Assembly (NCBI RefSeq): GCF_900177345.1
Contig: NZ_FWZT01000002.1
Coordinates: 186,001 to 250,000 of the forward strand
Direction of reading: 5' to 3'
DNA: 64,000 bases
DNA from: Pseudobacteriovorax antillogorgiicola
GTDB lineage: Bacteria > Bdellovibrionota_B > Oligoflexia > Oligoflexales > Oligoflexaceae
In this document: positions 26,347-34,137 of the stretch, piece by piece
Layout of the letters: the number at the start of each line of letters is the position of its first letter
Numbering within the stretch: position 1 is the first letter of the stretch
Notes under the pieces: generated by a model
Database searches by the model: none
What the model saw: the letters and a program-made list of their open reading frames with translations, nothing else
What the model was told of the DNA's origin: nothing
Translations under genes and position numbers: made by a program

Positions 26347-27881
26347 AGAGAATAGGCTTCTATTTAGCCGGGGTTTTACTGGTTGTATTAGGGTTAATTC
26401 TTTTTGGATCATACGAAACTCAAAGGAAATTTTCTAGGATGACAGAGAGTAGTTTAAAGGTAGCTTATCCCCATGAATGGCTCGTGCCACTTCATCCCGC
26501 CTCCCAGCACACGCTCGTAGAAGATACGATCATGCTTAATGTTTTCGAATCTTTAGTGCACCGTGGAGGGAATGGACTGGTCGTGCCACTTGCTGCTAAA
26601 TCATACCACTTTAGCAACGACTTTCGAACACTAGAGTTTGTGATTGATACCGATAGAAAGTTTTCCGATGCATCAAAACTAACCTCATACGATTTTAAGA
26701 GATCCTGGCAAGAAGCCTTTCTAATAACGCCTAATTCTGCTGTCAGTAGTTTGGCAGATATTCTATCTGTTATAGAAGGGGTAGATGATTTTGCTAAATC
26801 AAAAGAGCTTTCTGGAGTTATAACCCCGAGCCCAGATAAGCTGATCATCAAGTTTAAAACCCCTTTTCGAATGGCGTTGATGCATTTGACAGGAGCTCGG
26901 TTCTCTGCTTTCAAAAAAGTAGATGGGGAGTTTATCGGTACTGGCCGATATATGTTTGAAAGCCAAGAGAGTGACCATGTAAAGATGGTGTTAAATCCAT
27001 TCTCTACCGAGGAAACAGATTTTGAAGTGATTGAAGCGATCCATGACTCTTCACCAATGGATAAGTTGATCTCCGGGGAGATCGATATAATAGCATTGAA
27101 TGCAAAAGAAGCACCTGAAGACAGAAATATTGGCCAGTCCTATGGGGAAGAGAATGTCGGAGCGTGGTTGCATTTAAATGGAAAACCAGGGCGGTTTTTT
27201 GAGGATGAAAAGAGGAGATTGGCCTTCCAATACCTATCTTGGAAGGTTTTCACTGAACACAGGGAACGATTGGAAAAGACTATTGGTCAATTCCGTGTGG
27301 ACTTTCAGCCATTTCTGCCGTTTAGCCCCGGTCGTATATCGAATGATGAAACAGAGGAGATAATCAGCAGAGGAAGAAGATACGTCGATAGCCTTATAGC
27401 CGACTCTAAGAGCAACCCAATTAAAGTTTGTTTTGCGGGGTCATTAAAGGGGGTTCTTTTTGAGTTACTATCCCAAGAAGGTTTATCACTGGTAGACCTA
27501 AATATACCTATTTCAGGTGTAATGGCCGATTTATACAAACATAATACAGCAGATATTTTAGTTGCGGTAGCGAGTGTACATCTTTCAGATCCAGACGGAA
27601 TCTATCATTTGCTGGGTAAGAATGGTGCTATAACCTCCCCTATGATCCAACGAGAGAAGGTTACGTCATTACTGGAGATAGGCAGAACATTGACAGATCA
27701 AAGTCGAGTAAAGAATCATTATGAGAACGTCTCTCGGGCAATATTAACTGAAGTCCCTGGTGTGCATATAGGCTTTCGATATAGCAATTACCTGTTCCGA
27801 AAGGATAAGTTAACTATAACTAGAGCGATTGTGGATCGACATTTTGATACACTCTGGCGCCTATTTAGCTTAAATCAGTAG
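26343..27881 (+). CDS. Orphan peptide-type ABC substrate-binding protein (SBP_bac_5), membrane-anchored
   Basis: 512 aa. Uncleaved-looking N-terminal helix (FYLAGVLLVVLGLILFG). The SBP family 5 fold is recognisable: MLNVFESLVHRGGNGLVVPLAAKSYHFSNDFRTLEF, then VIDTDRKFSDASKLTSYDFKRSW and FKTPFRMALMHLTG. OppA/DppA-type proteins bind short peptides. No ABC permease or ATPase gene lies nearby; instead the next gene is a histidine kinase, so a sensing rather than transport role is suggested. Overlaps the preceding gene by 4 bp. Confidence 0.8.
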   Translation: MKRIGFYLAGVLLVVLGLILFGSYETQRKFSRMTESSLKVAYPHEWLVPLHPASQHTLVEDTIMLNVFESLVHRGGNGLVVPLAAKSYHFSNDFRTLEFVIDTDRKFSDASKLTSYDFKRSWQEAFLITPNSAVSSLADILSVIEGVDDFAKSKELSGVITPSPDKLIIKFKTPFRMALMHLTGARFSAFKKVDGEFIGTGRYMFESQESDHVKMVLNPFSTEETDFEVIEAIHDSSPMDKLISGEIDIIALNAKEAPEDRNIGQSYGEENVGAWLHLNGKPGRFFEDEKRRLAFQYLSWKVFTEHRERLEKTIGQFRVDFQPFLPFSPGRISNDETEEIISRGRRYVDSLIADSKSNPIKVCFAGSLKGVLFELLSQEGLSLVDLNIPISGVMADLYKHNTADILVAVASVHLSDPDGIYHLLGKNGAITSPMIQREKVTSLLEIGRTLTDQSRVKNHYENVSRAILTEVPGVHIGFRYSNYLFRKDKLTITRAIVDRHFDTLWRLFSLNQ

Positions 27882-27904
27882 ATTTTATTCCACTACGGGA
27901 GCTT

Positions 27905-27924
27905 GAGGAGAAAGACAAACGATT
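27905..27924 (+). promoter_or_regulatory. Ribosome-binding site with a probable ATT start codon
   Basis: GAGGAG at 27905-27910 is followed 11 nt later by ATT at 27922-27924, in frame with the kinase. The in-frame stop TGA at 27904-27906 rules out anything further upstream. No ATG, GTG or TTG occurs in frame between that stop and 28147. An ACG at 27919 is the other candidate. Confidence 0.6.
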
Positions 27925-30264
27925 CGAAAAGTTAATCAAAAATTAGTTGAGACACCTAGTGAGGAAAGCCTCTCAAAATGGCTCAAGTTTAGATTATCTC
28001 TTCCTTCTCGTATCGTATTAGTCTTATCTCTCACATGTTTTTTAAGCATTGCCTACTTTCAGAGTACTCAACACCTTAAAGAACAAACAGCCTTTTCGGA
28101 AGATCTAGCATCTAGCTATAACCTTGCAATCATTCAAAACAATCGGATGTTGGTAGAATCATTATCGAGTTTAGCGATCAATTCGAGAAATTTTAGGCTA
28201 ATCTGCATATTTGATGGAGATAGGGTCGTATACTCGCTACCTTCCGATCGAAAACAAAGCTGTCTTAGTGGAGCTCGCGATCTATTTGAGTCAAAACACA
28301 ACATTCAGCTTCAAAGTGCTCCCCAATATAGCCTGGTGTTTTATTTTTCAAAATTTGATTCATCAATCAGCACGATAATTTTCTTATTCCTTACTAGTAC
28401 GTCGATGGCGGTAATTGTATTTTTAGTTCTACGAGTAAAGTCAAAAATTGAGAAAGACGTTCTAAAGCCGTTGTCCGAAGTTGCAAACTCAATTAGTGCC
28501 CGAGAAACTCAGGATGTGGAGCATTTGCTAGGAAGCATCAAGATAGAAGAGCTAAAAAATCTTCTAAGAGCTTTCGCAGAAAAAATTGAATTGATTAAAG
28601 AACTTTCCAAGAAAGAAGCAAGGATCACCAGAGAAAATGCGAAAAACCAGGCAATAGCGCAAACTACGCAGATGCTAGCTCATGATGTGAGAAAGCCATT
28701 TACATTGTTTTCAGCTGTAATTGATATGATTTCAAATTCCCAATCTCCTTCGGAGGCTTCCAGGATTCTAGCAGAAAGTATTCCAGAGATGGCTTCATCT
28801 CTGGAGAGTGTAAATGGAATGATTCAAGACATCATGGAAGTAGGGTCTGAAGAAAACAATTTGGTTACGGAACCCTTTCCGGTTTCTCAATTGATCTCTG
28901 AAGTTCTTAAGAATCAGTTTAGATTCGATGATAAATCCGAGATCGATATTGTCTACGAATTAAACCATCGCAATGCAGTAATTGCAGATAAGTCTAAAAT
29001 AAGACGAGTTTTCACAAATATTATCGGCAACGCTGCTGAGATGATGAGTGGAAAGGGAACTATTTGGTTCAAATCGAGACAAGATAACCAACAGTGCGAA
29101 ATTGTTATTGGGAACTCAGGGACATTTATTGAGCCTTCAGATATTGAACAGCTTTTTGACGCGTTTTTTACCAAAGGAAAAAAGGGTGGAACAGGTCTTG
29201 GGTTGGCGATTGTACGTAAGATAGTTGAGGCTCATGGAGGTAGCATTAACTGTCGATCGTCTCGCGAAGATGGCACCGAGTTTATTCTTACCTTGCCTAG
29301 CGCAGATGTAGAGGATTGTTTACAAGCAGAGAAGCGAATCGAAAACAGCCGAAGCTATCATCATAGCAATGAAAAGTCTGTTTCTAACGAGAGTCATTCT
29401 AAACCTGCCGAAAGTTCGGAAAAATCAAAGATTGAAGAATCTCTGTCATTGCTCTCAAAACTAGGCCGTAGTTTAAATATTGCTATCGTGGACGACGAGC
29501 CAGTCTATAGAAATCATGTCAAAAGTCATTTAGGTGCTGACATTCAGCCTTGGTTTACTTGGAACTTAAGTGAGTTTGATAGTTCAGAAGGCCTCCTTCT
29601 CCATTTATTCGATAATGACGTCGATGTAATCATTTTAGATATTGATCTTGGTGAAAGTCACATTAGTGGACTTGACTCTATTCCAATTATTAAAGAGTCA
29701 GCACCTAGCGCGAAAGTCTGTGTGCATTCGAACAGAGGTTTGGAGTTTCAATCTAAGGCAATTGAAGCGGGGGCAGACTTGTTCTTGCCAAAGCCTATAT
29801 CTCGTCACCATTTTTTAAGCGTTTTAGTAGCATATGCAAGAGAGCATATTAGACAGCAAACCATTTCTAAGAATAATGGATCTAAGTTTCCGGGTAAAGT
29901 GATTTTGGTCGAGGACAGCGAGATTTTAGTGAATACTTGGAGAAAGAGTTTCAGTGAGGATGAAAAATTTGAAGCATTCACGAATTTCGATAGTTTTTTA
30001 GCGGAAATTGGTAAGTCTAGCTTCTCAGAAGATATTCATTTTCTTGTAACTGACTATTATCTCAATGAGAATAAAACAGGAATAGATGTTGCTTTAACGA
30101 TCAAGAGGCTTGGGCTTAACATACCAGTATTTCTAAGTACAAGCAAAGAGGACTTGAGGGAGGATGAAGTATCATATTTTAGCGATATTCTCCCAAAGAA
30201 TCCCAAGAAGGCTATAGATGAACTAAGACGTAAAATGAACAACAGGGTAGAACATGGAATTTGA
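27922..30264 (+). CDS. Hybrid sensor histidine kinase with two receiver domains
   Basis: 780 aa if begun at the ATT at 27922; the first ATG (28147) would give 705 aa but would delete the first TM helix. With the longer start: TM1 (SRIVLVLSLTCFLSIAYF), a periplasmic sensor segment, TM2 (TIIFLFLTSTSMAVIVFLVL), then HisKA with MLAHDVRKPF (phospho-His at 28681-28683), HATPase with NIIGNAAEMM and GTGLGLAIVR. Two receivers follow: one with IAIVDDEP and IILDIDLG, a second with VILVEDSE and LVTDYYLN. The periplasmic part may contact the peptide-binding protein encoded before it. Phosphate can pass to the receiver protein and the sigma-54 activator downstream. Confidence 0.8.
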   Translation: MRKVNQKLVETPSEESLSKWLKFRLSLPSRIVLVLSLTCFLSIAYFQSTQHLKEQTAFSEDLASSYNLAIIQNNRMLVESLSSLAINSRNFRLICIFDGDRVVYSLPSDRKQSCLSGARDLFESKHNIQLQSAPQYSLVFYFSKFDSSISTIIFLFLTSTSMAVIVFLVLRVKSKIEKDVLKPLSEVANSISARETQDVEHLLGSIKIEELKNLLRAFAEKIELIKELSKKEARITRENAKNQAIAQTTQMLAHDVRKPFTLFSAVIDMISNSQSPSEASRILAESIPEMASSLESVNGMIQDIMEVGSEENNLVTEPFPVSQLISEVLKNQFRFDDKSEIDIVYELNHRNAVIADKSKIRRVFTNIIGNAAEMMSGKGTIWFKSRQDNQQCEIVIGNSGTFIEPSDIEQLFDAFFTKGKKGGTGLGLAIVRKIVEAHGGSINCRSSREDGTEFILTLPSADVEDCLQAEKRIENSRSYHHSNEKSVSNESHSKPAESSEKSKIEESLSLLSKLGRSLNIAIVDDEPVYRNHVKSHLGADIQPWFTWNLSEFDSSEGLLLHLFDNDVDVIILDIDLGESHISGLDSIPIIKESAPSAKVCVHSNRGLEFQSKAIEAGADLFLPKPISRHHFLSVLVAYAREHIRQQTISKNNGSKFPGKVILVEDSEILVNTWRKSFSEDEKFEAFTNFDSFLAEIGKSSFSEDIHFLVTDYYLNENKTGIDVALTIKRLGLNIPVFLSTSKEDLREDEVSYFSDILPKNPKKAIDELRRKMNNRVEHGI

Positions 30265-30652
30265 AGCATTTCTAGAGCAACTTAAAGGCAAAAGACTCCT
30301 TATCGTTGAAGATGATGAGATCCAATTGAGTCATTATTCTAAAACTGCACAATCACTGCTGAGTTGCGAGAGTGCTTCATGCTATGAGGAAGCTGTAGCA
30401 AAAGTAAAAGGCGAGGTCTTTGATTTCCTGATTACTGATATACATTTAACTTCGCTTCCCAATGACAATGCGGAGGGACTTCAACTGATTAGCCTAGTGA
30501 GAAGTTTCAGCGATACGACGGTTGTCATCGGAATGTCTACCGATGAGAGCATTGATTCAAGTTCAATGCATCATTTTGTACCAAAACCGCTTATGACGAG
30601 CAAAGACTTTGAGCGGGCACTTTATTCGGGATATAGGGGAAAGCATGTCTAA
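30254..30652 (+). CDS. Single-domain response regulator (receiver)
   Basis: 132 aa CheY-like receiver: LLIVEDDEIQ acidic pocket, phospho-Asp in FLITDIHLT, Ser/Thr in IGMSTDES, and Lys in FVPKPL. No output domain, so it probably shuttles phosphate or acts by binding. Overlaps the kinase by 11 bp and the next gene by 8 bp. Confidence 0.85.
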   Translation: MEFEAFLEQLKGKRLLIVEDDEIQLSHYSKTAQSLLSCESASCYEEAVAKVKGEVFDFLITDIHLTSLPNDNAEGLQLISLVRSFSDTTVVIGMSTDESIDSSSMHHFVPKPLMTSKDFERALYSGYRGKHV

Positions 30653-30842
30653 TCAGCAATTCTATTTAAACTATCGACATAGTCTGAAGAACTTTCTAAT
30701 CGAATACCAGATTCTCCTAGCAGAAAGTAAAAAGGAAGACATGCCTATGGATGATTTCCTTGGCAAAGTCGATTCTATCAATGCAAAACTCTTGAACGCT
30801 ACTGATCTTCTTAGAGATCAGGCCAAGATGGAAAAAAGTTAA
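30645..30842 (+). CDS. Small helical protein, 65 aa
   Basis: Start at 30645, where AGGGGAAAG lies upstream; an earlier frame ATG at 30609 is inside the receiver gene. The product is entirely helical (NYRHSLKNFLIEYQILLAES, then FLGKVDSINAKLLNATDLL). Too short for an HPt domain, and its only His (YRHSL) is not in a recognised motif. Position between two receivers suggests a partner of the phosphorelay. Unknown function. Confidence 0.6.
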   Translation: MSNQQFYLNYRHSLKNFLIEYQILLAESKKEDMPMDDFLGKVDSINAKLLNATDLLRDQAKMEKS

Positions 30843-30856
30843 TTATTAGGGTTTGT

Positions 30857-32248
30857 ATGAGTACTATTCTTATAGTTGAAGATTCGAAAGATCAGCTAGC
30901 TTGGTATCAGAAACTTGTTGACGGAACTTACGAATATTTTGTGGCTGGAAACTTGGATCAAGCAAAGATCCTATTAGATAGGGAGTGTATTGATGTACTC
31001 CTGACAGATATTCATCTGACACCAGGAGCGAGTTTGCAGACCTTTGAAGGCCTCGAACTTATTAAATACTCCAAACTCAACCATCCTGAGATACTGGTTT
31101 TGGCTATGTCTGCAGATCCGGACATTAGTACTTATCGAAAGGCAATGCGACAAGGAGCGGACTACTGGGTAAAAAAGCCTGTTGTTGAGATTGAGGAACT
31201 TCACATTGCTATTGATGCGGCTAGGCAATCAAGGACTATGATCTCTTCGAGTGAAAAAGTGAATTATCACTTTTCAAGCAGGAGTAATAGATTTGGCGAT
31301 GGATTGGTATTGGATGTAAGAACTCGTAAGTATGCAGAAGGCATTGCTAAATCAAAGGACATAGCGTGTGTGATTTATGGCGAAACGGGTACAGGCAAAG
31401 AAGAAGTTGCGAAGCTAATTCACAAGAGAAGGTGTGATTTAGAAGGTGCTCTGCCATTTATGGCTGTAAACTGTGCCCAGCTCAACAGCACGATGTCAGA
31501 GTCCATTCTGTTTGGTCACAAGAAGGGTGCTTTCACCGGAGCAGACAAAACCACAAATGGTATGATCGGGGAAGCCAATGGAGGAATTCTATTTCTCGAC
31601 GAGATTCATCGATTATCAGAGGAGTGCCAGTCGAAGCTTCTCCGAGTTTTGAACGATGGGACATATCAAAGGCTTGGGGACTCTAAAACTTTGAAGTCAG
31701 AGTTCCAAGTGATCGTTGCTTCTGGAAAAGATCTAGATGAGGCAGTCGAAGAGGGCCAGTTTTTGATGGATTTGCGGTCTAGAATAACAGGTATAGATAT
31801 CCATTTGAAACCGTTGCGGGAAAGAAAAGATGATATCGATTTGTTGGTTCCGCTTTTTTTTGCAAAGGAGCGGATAGAGATCGACAAAGTACGGATGGCG
31901 AAAGTAGTTGAAAAGTGCAAAAAGTACTACTGGCAAGGAAACATTAGGCAACTCTTTAATGTATTAAAGTCGTTTCTAACAATTTGCTCTTTGAATGAAG
32001 TTCCTCTAGAGGCATCTTTGATGCCAGAGTACAAAACAATGTTTGAGCCTGGCTATAGACCAAGTGATCGAGACTTCCTTGAGGGATTTAATTGGGAACG
32101 ACCAATTAAGGAAAGTCTCGGAGAAATAGAGTGCGAGATTTTACGTCGTGCGCTTGATAAATACCGAAACAAAACTAAAATCGTTAACATACTAGAGATG
32201 AACAGATCGACATTTGAGTCTCGAATGTCGAGGTACAATCTTAACTAG
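30857..32248 (+). CDS. NtrC-family sigma-54 activator (response regulator)
   Basis: 463 aa. Receiver (residues 1-125, ILIVEDSKD, phospho-Asp51 in LLTDIHLT, Lys in VKKPVV). AAA+ domain with Walker A GETGTGKEE, the sigma-54-contacting loop GAFTGA intact, and Walker B ILFLDEIH. C-terminal Fis-like HTH (LGEIECEILRRALDKYRNK and NRSTFESRMSRY). All parts for ATP-dependent open-complex formation are present. Its most obvious target in the window is the -24/-12 promoter at 24338. Probably phosphorylated by the kinase encoded upstream. Confidence 0.9.
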   Translation: MSTILIVEDSKDQLAWYQKLVDGTYEYFVAGNLDQAKILLDRECIDVLLTDIHLTPGASLQTFEGLELIKYSKLNHPEILVLAMSADPDISTYRKAMRQGADYWVKKPVVEIEELHIAIDAARQSRTMISSSEKVNYHFSSRSNRFGDGLVLDVRTRKYAEGIAKSKDIACVIYGETGTGKEEVAKLIHKRRCDLEGALPFMAVNCAQLNSTMSESILFGHKKGAFTGADKTTNGMIGEANGGILFLDEIHRLSEECQSKLLRVLNDGTYQRLGDSKTLKSEFQVIVASGKDLDEAVEEGQFLMDLRSRITGIDIHLKPLRERKDDIDLLVPLFFAKERIEIDKVRMAKVVEKCKKYYWQGNIRQLFNVLKSFLTICSLNEVPLEASLMPEYKTMFEPGYRPSDRDFLEGFNWERPIKESLGEIECEILRRALDKYRNKTKIVNILEMNRSTFESRMSRYNLN

Positions 32249-32265
32249 TTTATCATAGGTCGAAC

Positions 32266-33012
32266 ATGGACAGTGAAAGCTATCATTGCTCGAAGGGAAT
32301 CGAGTCTGAAAAAGCAATTGTTTCGGACGTTGAGGAATATGGATGTCACTTATGCTACATACCATCGGATGGATACCTGCCGAGCTTTGCTTACACGATC
32401 GGTTTACATAAGACTTATGGTCATCCAGAAGTGATTGTATTTGGCCTTTCCAAAGAACTTCTATGCTATATTTTGAATCATGTTCATGAAGCGGTAAAGC
32501 AAGGAAATAGCTTTGTAGCCCAGAATCAATATGATGAATTCTTGGAAGGCTACACGGTTAAGCTTATCGAGGTTGCGAAAGAACATTACAGGGATTATGT
32601 GGGTTTTGGGGGATGGTATTATAAGGCTTTTGATTTCCCACTGCTACAAGTCGTCTGGCCCGATAAAATGTCAGTATGGCCATGGGAGGAGAGCTTCAAC
32701 AAAGATTGGAAGTTTCTTCAACCGCTATTAGATAGAAATATCGATTTCAAGTTTTACGAACCTCGAAATCTAGGTGTTTACACAACTCAACAAGTTATCG
32801 ATGGTGAGCCTGTTGTGATGGTCTACCATAATGAAGATGGCTCATGGGAGTTTCATAGCAAGTATGATGTTGGTGAGGGTGATGAGGCCAAACTTGTTTG
32901 CCTAGAGGAACTTGTAGCGATGGACCCTACTCTTAACGAGATTCATTACTTAGGGTATAGATCTTATGCGACTAGAGAAGGGGTGGAGCATAGTTGGTCA
33001 ATTCACACTTAG
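32266..33012 (+). CDS. DUF4262-family protein
   Basis: 248 aa beginning 17 bp after the activator gene, so likely the operon tail. DUF4262 pattern: EEYGCHLCYIPSDGYLPSFAYTIGLHKTYGHPEVIVFGL, then VLQVVWPDK-type and FPLLQVVWPD. Function of the family is unknown; proteins are cytosolic and often sit near mobile or phage-defence genes. Contains an extra C-terminal half (about residues 140-248) that I do not recognise. Confidence 0.75.
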   Translation: MDSESYHCSKGIESEKAIVSDVEEYGCHLCYIPSDGYLPSFAYTIGLHKTYGHPEVIVFGLSKELLCYILNHVHEAVKQGNSFVAQNQYDEFLEGYTVKLIEVAKEHYRDYVGFGGWYYKAFDFPLLQVVWPDKMSVWPWEESFNKDWKFLQPLLDRNIDFKFYEPRNLGVYTTQQVIDGEPVVMVYHNEDGSWEFHSKYDVGEGDEAKLVCLEELVAMDPTLNEIHYLGYRSYATREGVEHSWSIHT

Positions 33013-33074
33013 CTTTTGGCACTAATTTGATTTGCTTCTGATCATGAGCCACAATGTATCGTGTTAGTGATTCT

Positions 33075-33198
33075 CCCCCCCCGCTCGCTCCGCTCGACAA
33101 ACTCTGTTTCCCAGTTTTGAAATATAATGATGAATATCGCTTCGAATAGGGCTTCACCCTTAAAAACAGAGTTTGTCGAGCGGAGCGAGCGGGGGGGA
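33075..33198. repeat. Long inverted repeat (about 34-bp arms), MITE-like or stable hairpin
   Basis: The arm starting in a run of C then CGCTCGCTCCGCTCGACAAA ends at 33109; its reverse complement runs 33165-33198 (AAACAG to a run of seven G). Arms are almost perfectly complementary, with 55 bp between them. Tiny non-autonomous elements and strong hairpins both fit. It follows the DUF4262 gene and could stop transcription. Confidence 0.7.
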
Positions 33199-33354
33199 TG
33201 TTTTCCAGCTTAGGTTTAATTTGCTTAAAATATTGCTTTTTAGCACTAGGCTATGAATACTCTAGGAAGTATTCTCGAAGAATTTGATTTCCCAGATTTC
33301 TATCGAGCAAAATTGGAGTTTGGTGATCTAACTATTAGGGGCACAAAAATAGAA

Positions 33355-33375
33355 CAAGGTAGCAATGCTACCTTG
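33355..33375 (-). terminator. Rho-independent terminator of the 57-aa gene
   Basis: CAAGGTAGC-AAT-GCTACCTTG is a perfect 9-bp stem with a 3-nt loop, followed on the minus strand by TTCTATTTTTG. It lies 10 bp past the stop of the small minus-strand gene. Confidence 0.75.
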
Positions 33376-33384
33376 CGTATGAAG

Positions 33385-33558
33385 TTATCCTTTTTTGCGA
33401 GGACGCTTCGCAGGCATTTTTACTGCACGTAAGAAATTGTCATGGAGCTTAATGACTCCAACCGTGTCTTCATCGATGTCGATGTAGATCGAGAAAGACT
33501 TCTCCGAATCGATTCGTTTGATAGAGAATTTGTAGATGCTAAGAAAGTTCTTTTTCAT
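33385..33558 (-). CDS. Small basic-tailed protein, 57 aa
   Basis: ATG at 33556-33558 with CAGGAG eight bases upstream, an open frame of 57 codons to TAA, and a terminator at once downstream. The sequence has a strand-like first half (MKKNFLSIYKFSIKRID, then SFSIYIDIDEDTVGVI) and a basic end RAVKMPAKRPRKKG. No family recognised. The strong signals on both sides make it a real gene despite its size. Confidence 0.6.
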   Translation of the reverse strand: MKKNFLSIYKFSIKRIDSEKSFSIYIDIDEDTVGVIKLHDNFLRAVKMPAKRPRKKG

Positions 33559-34137
33559 AGAAATACTCCTGGTAAAAATTTAGATGAGAGAGGCTTGCTC
33601 TCACCGTTGCTGGAGCAAGGAAATCGATTTATGTTGAAAGGGATGCTGTGGAATTTAGCTGATTGCCAAGAGAAGCATAGTATCCAAGAATTTCCTGATA
33701 GCGGTTCGAATGCCAGTCTGGTACTGAAATTTGGTTCGGAGTCAGTGGGGTACATGCTATGAGTCGGGTAATGTAATATAATATGGAAACTTTCTTGACG
33801 GACGAACAAAATGGGAGGTAAAGGTAAATGAGCTGAATCACAGTCACCCTGTTTTGATAATGAATTTTAGCTATGTGTCTGTCAGTTTGATCAGGTCGGG
33901 TCTAAATTTTTACATCTTACATCAACCGCCAATGCCGCCTTTCTTGGATGGTGTAGTTTGTCTTTTGGTCGAGTATGTATTTATTTATATTTATTAGACT
34001 AATTGTTTCTTCGAAATCGAGCTATAGGTGTAGTTTTAGTACCGAACGATTTACATGGGAATGTACGATTTCTTTGTCCGATTTTTGACCTTTCTACCTT
34101 CGAGAGTGATCCTTCAATTGAGAAACAATTTTTACTT
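33559..34137. other. Gene-free region, 579 bp
   Basis: Only competing open frames without ribosome-binding sites (33442-33762 plus, 33555-33809 and 33629-33847 minus) occupy this stretch. It carries the second copy of the dispersed 43-bp repeat at 34047-34090. Confidence 0.45.
34047..34090. repeat. Dispersed 43-bp repeat, copy B (3' of the 409-aa gene)
   Basis: Starts CGATTTACATG like the copy at 10541 and shares GATTTCTTTG.CCGATTTT. It lies just downstream of the 409-aa gene stop. Confidence 0.6.

Larger units (their letters stand above)
33013..33384. other. Gene-free stretch with a large inverted repeat and a terminator
   Basis: An ORF on the plus strand from an ATG at 33252 to about 33431 has no ribosome-binding site and overlaps the better-supported minus-strand gene, so it is not called. 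The notable contents are the inverted repeat at 33075-33198 and the terminator at 33355-33375. Confidence 0.5.

Noticed and set aside
33442-33762. 106-aa ORF on the plus strand
   Set aside because: No ribosome-binding site, overlaps the better-supported minus-strand 57-aa gene, and has no domain.
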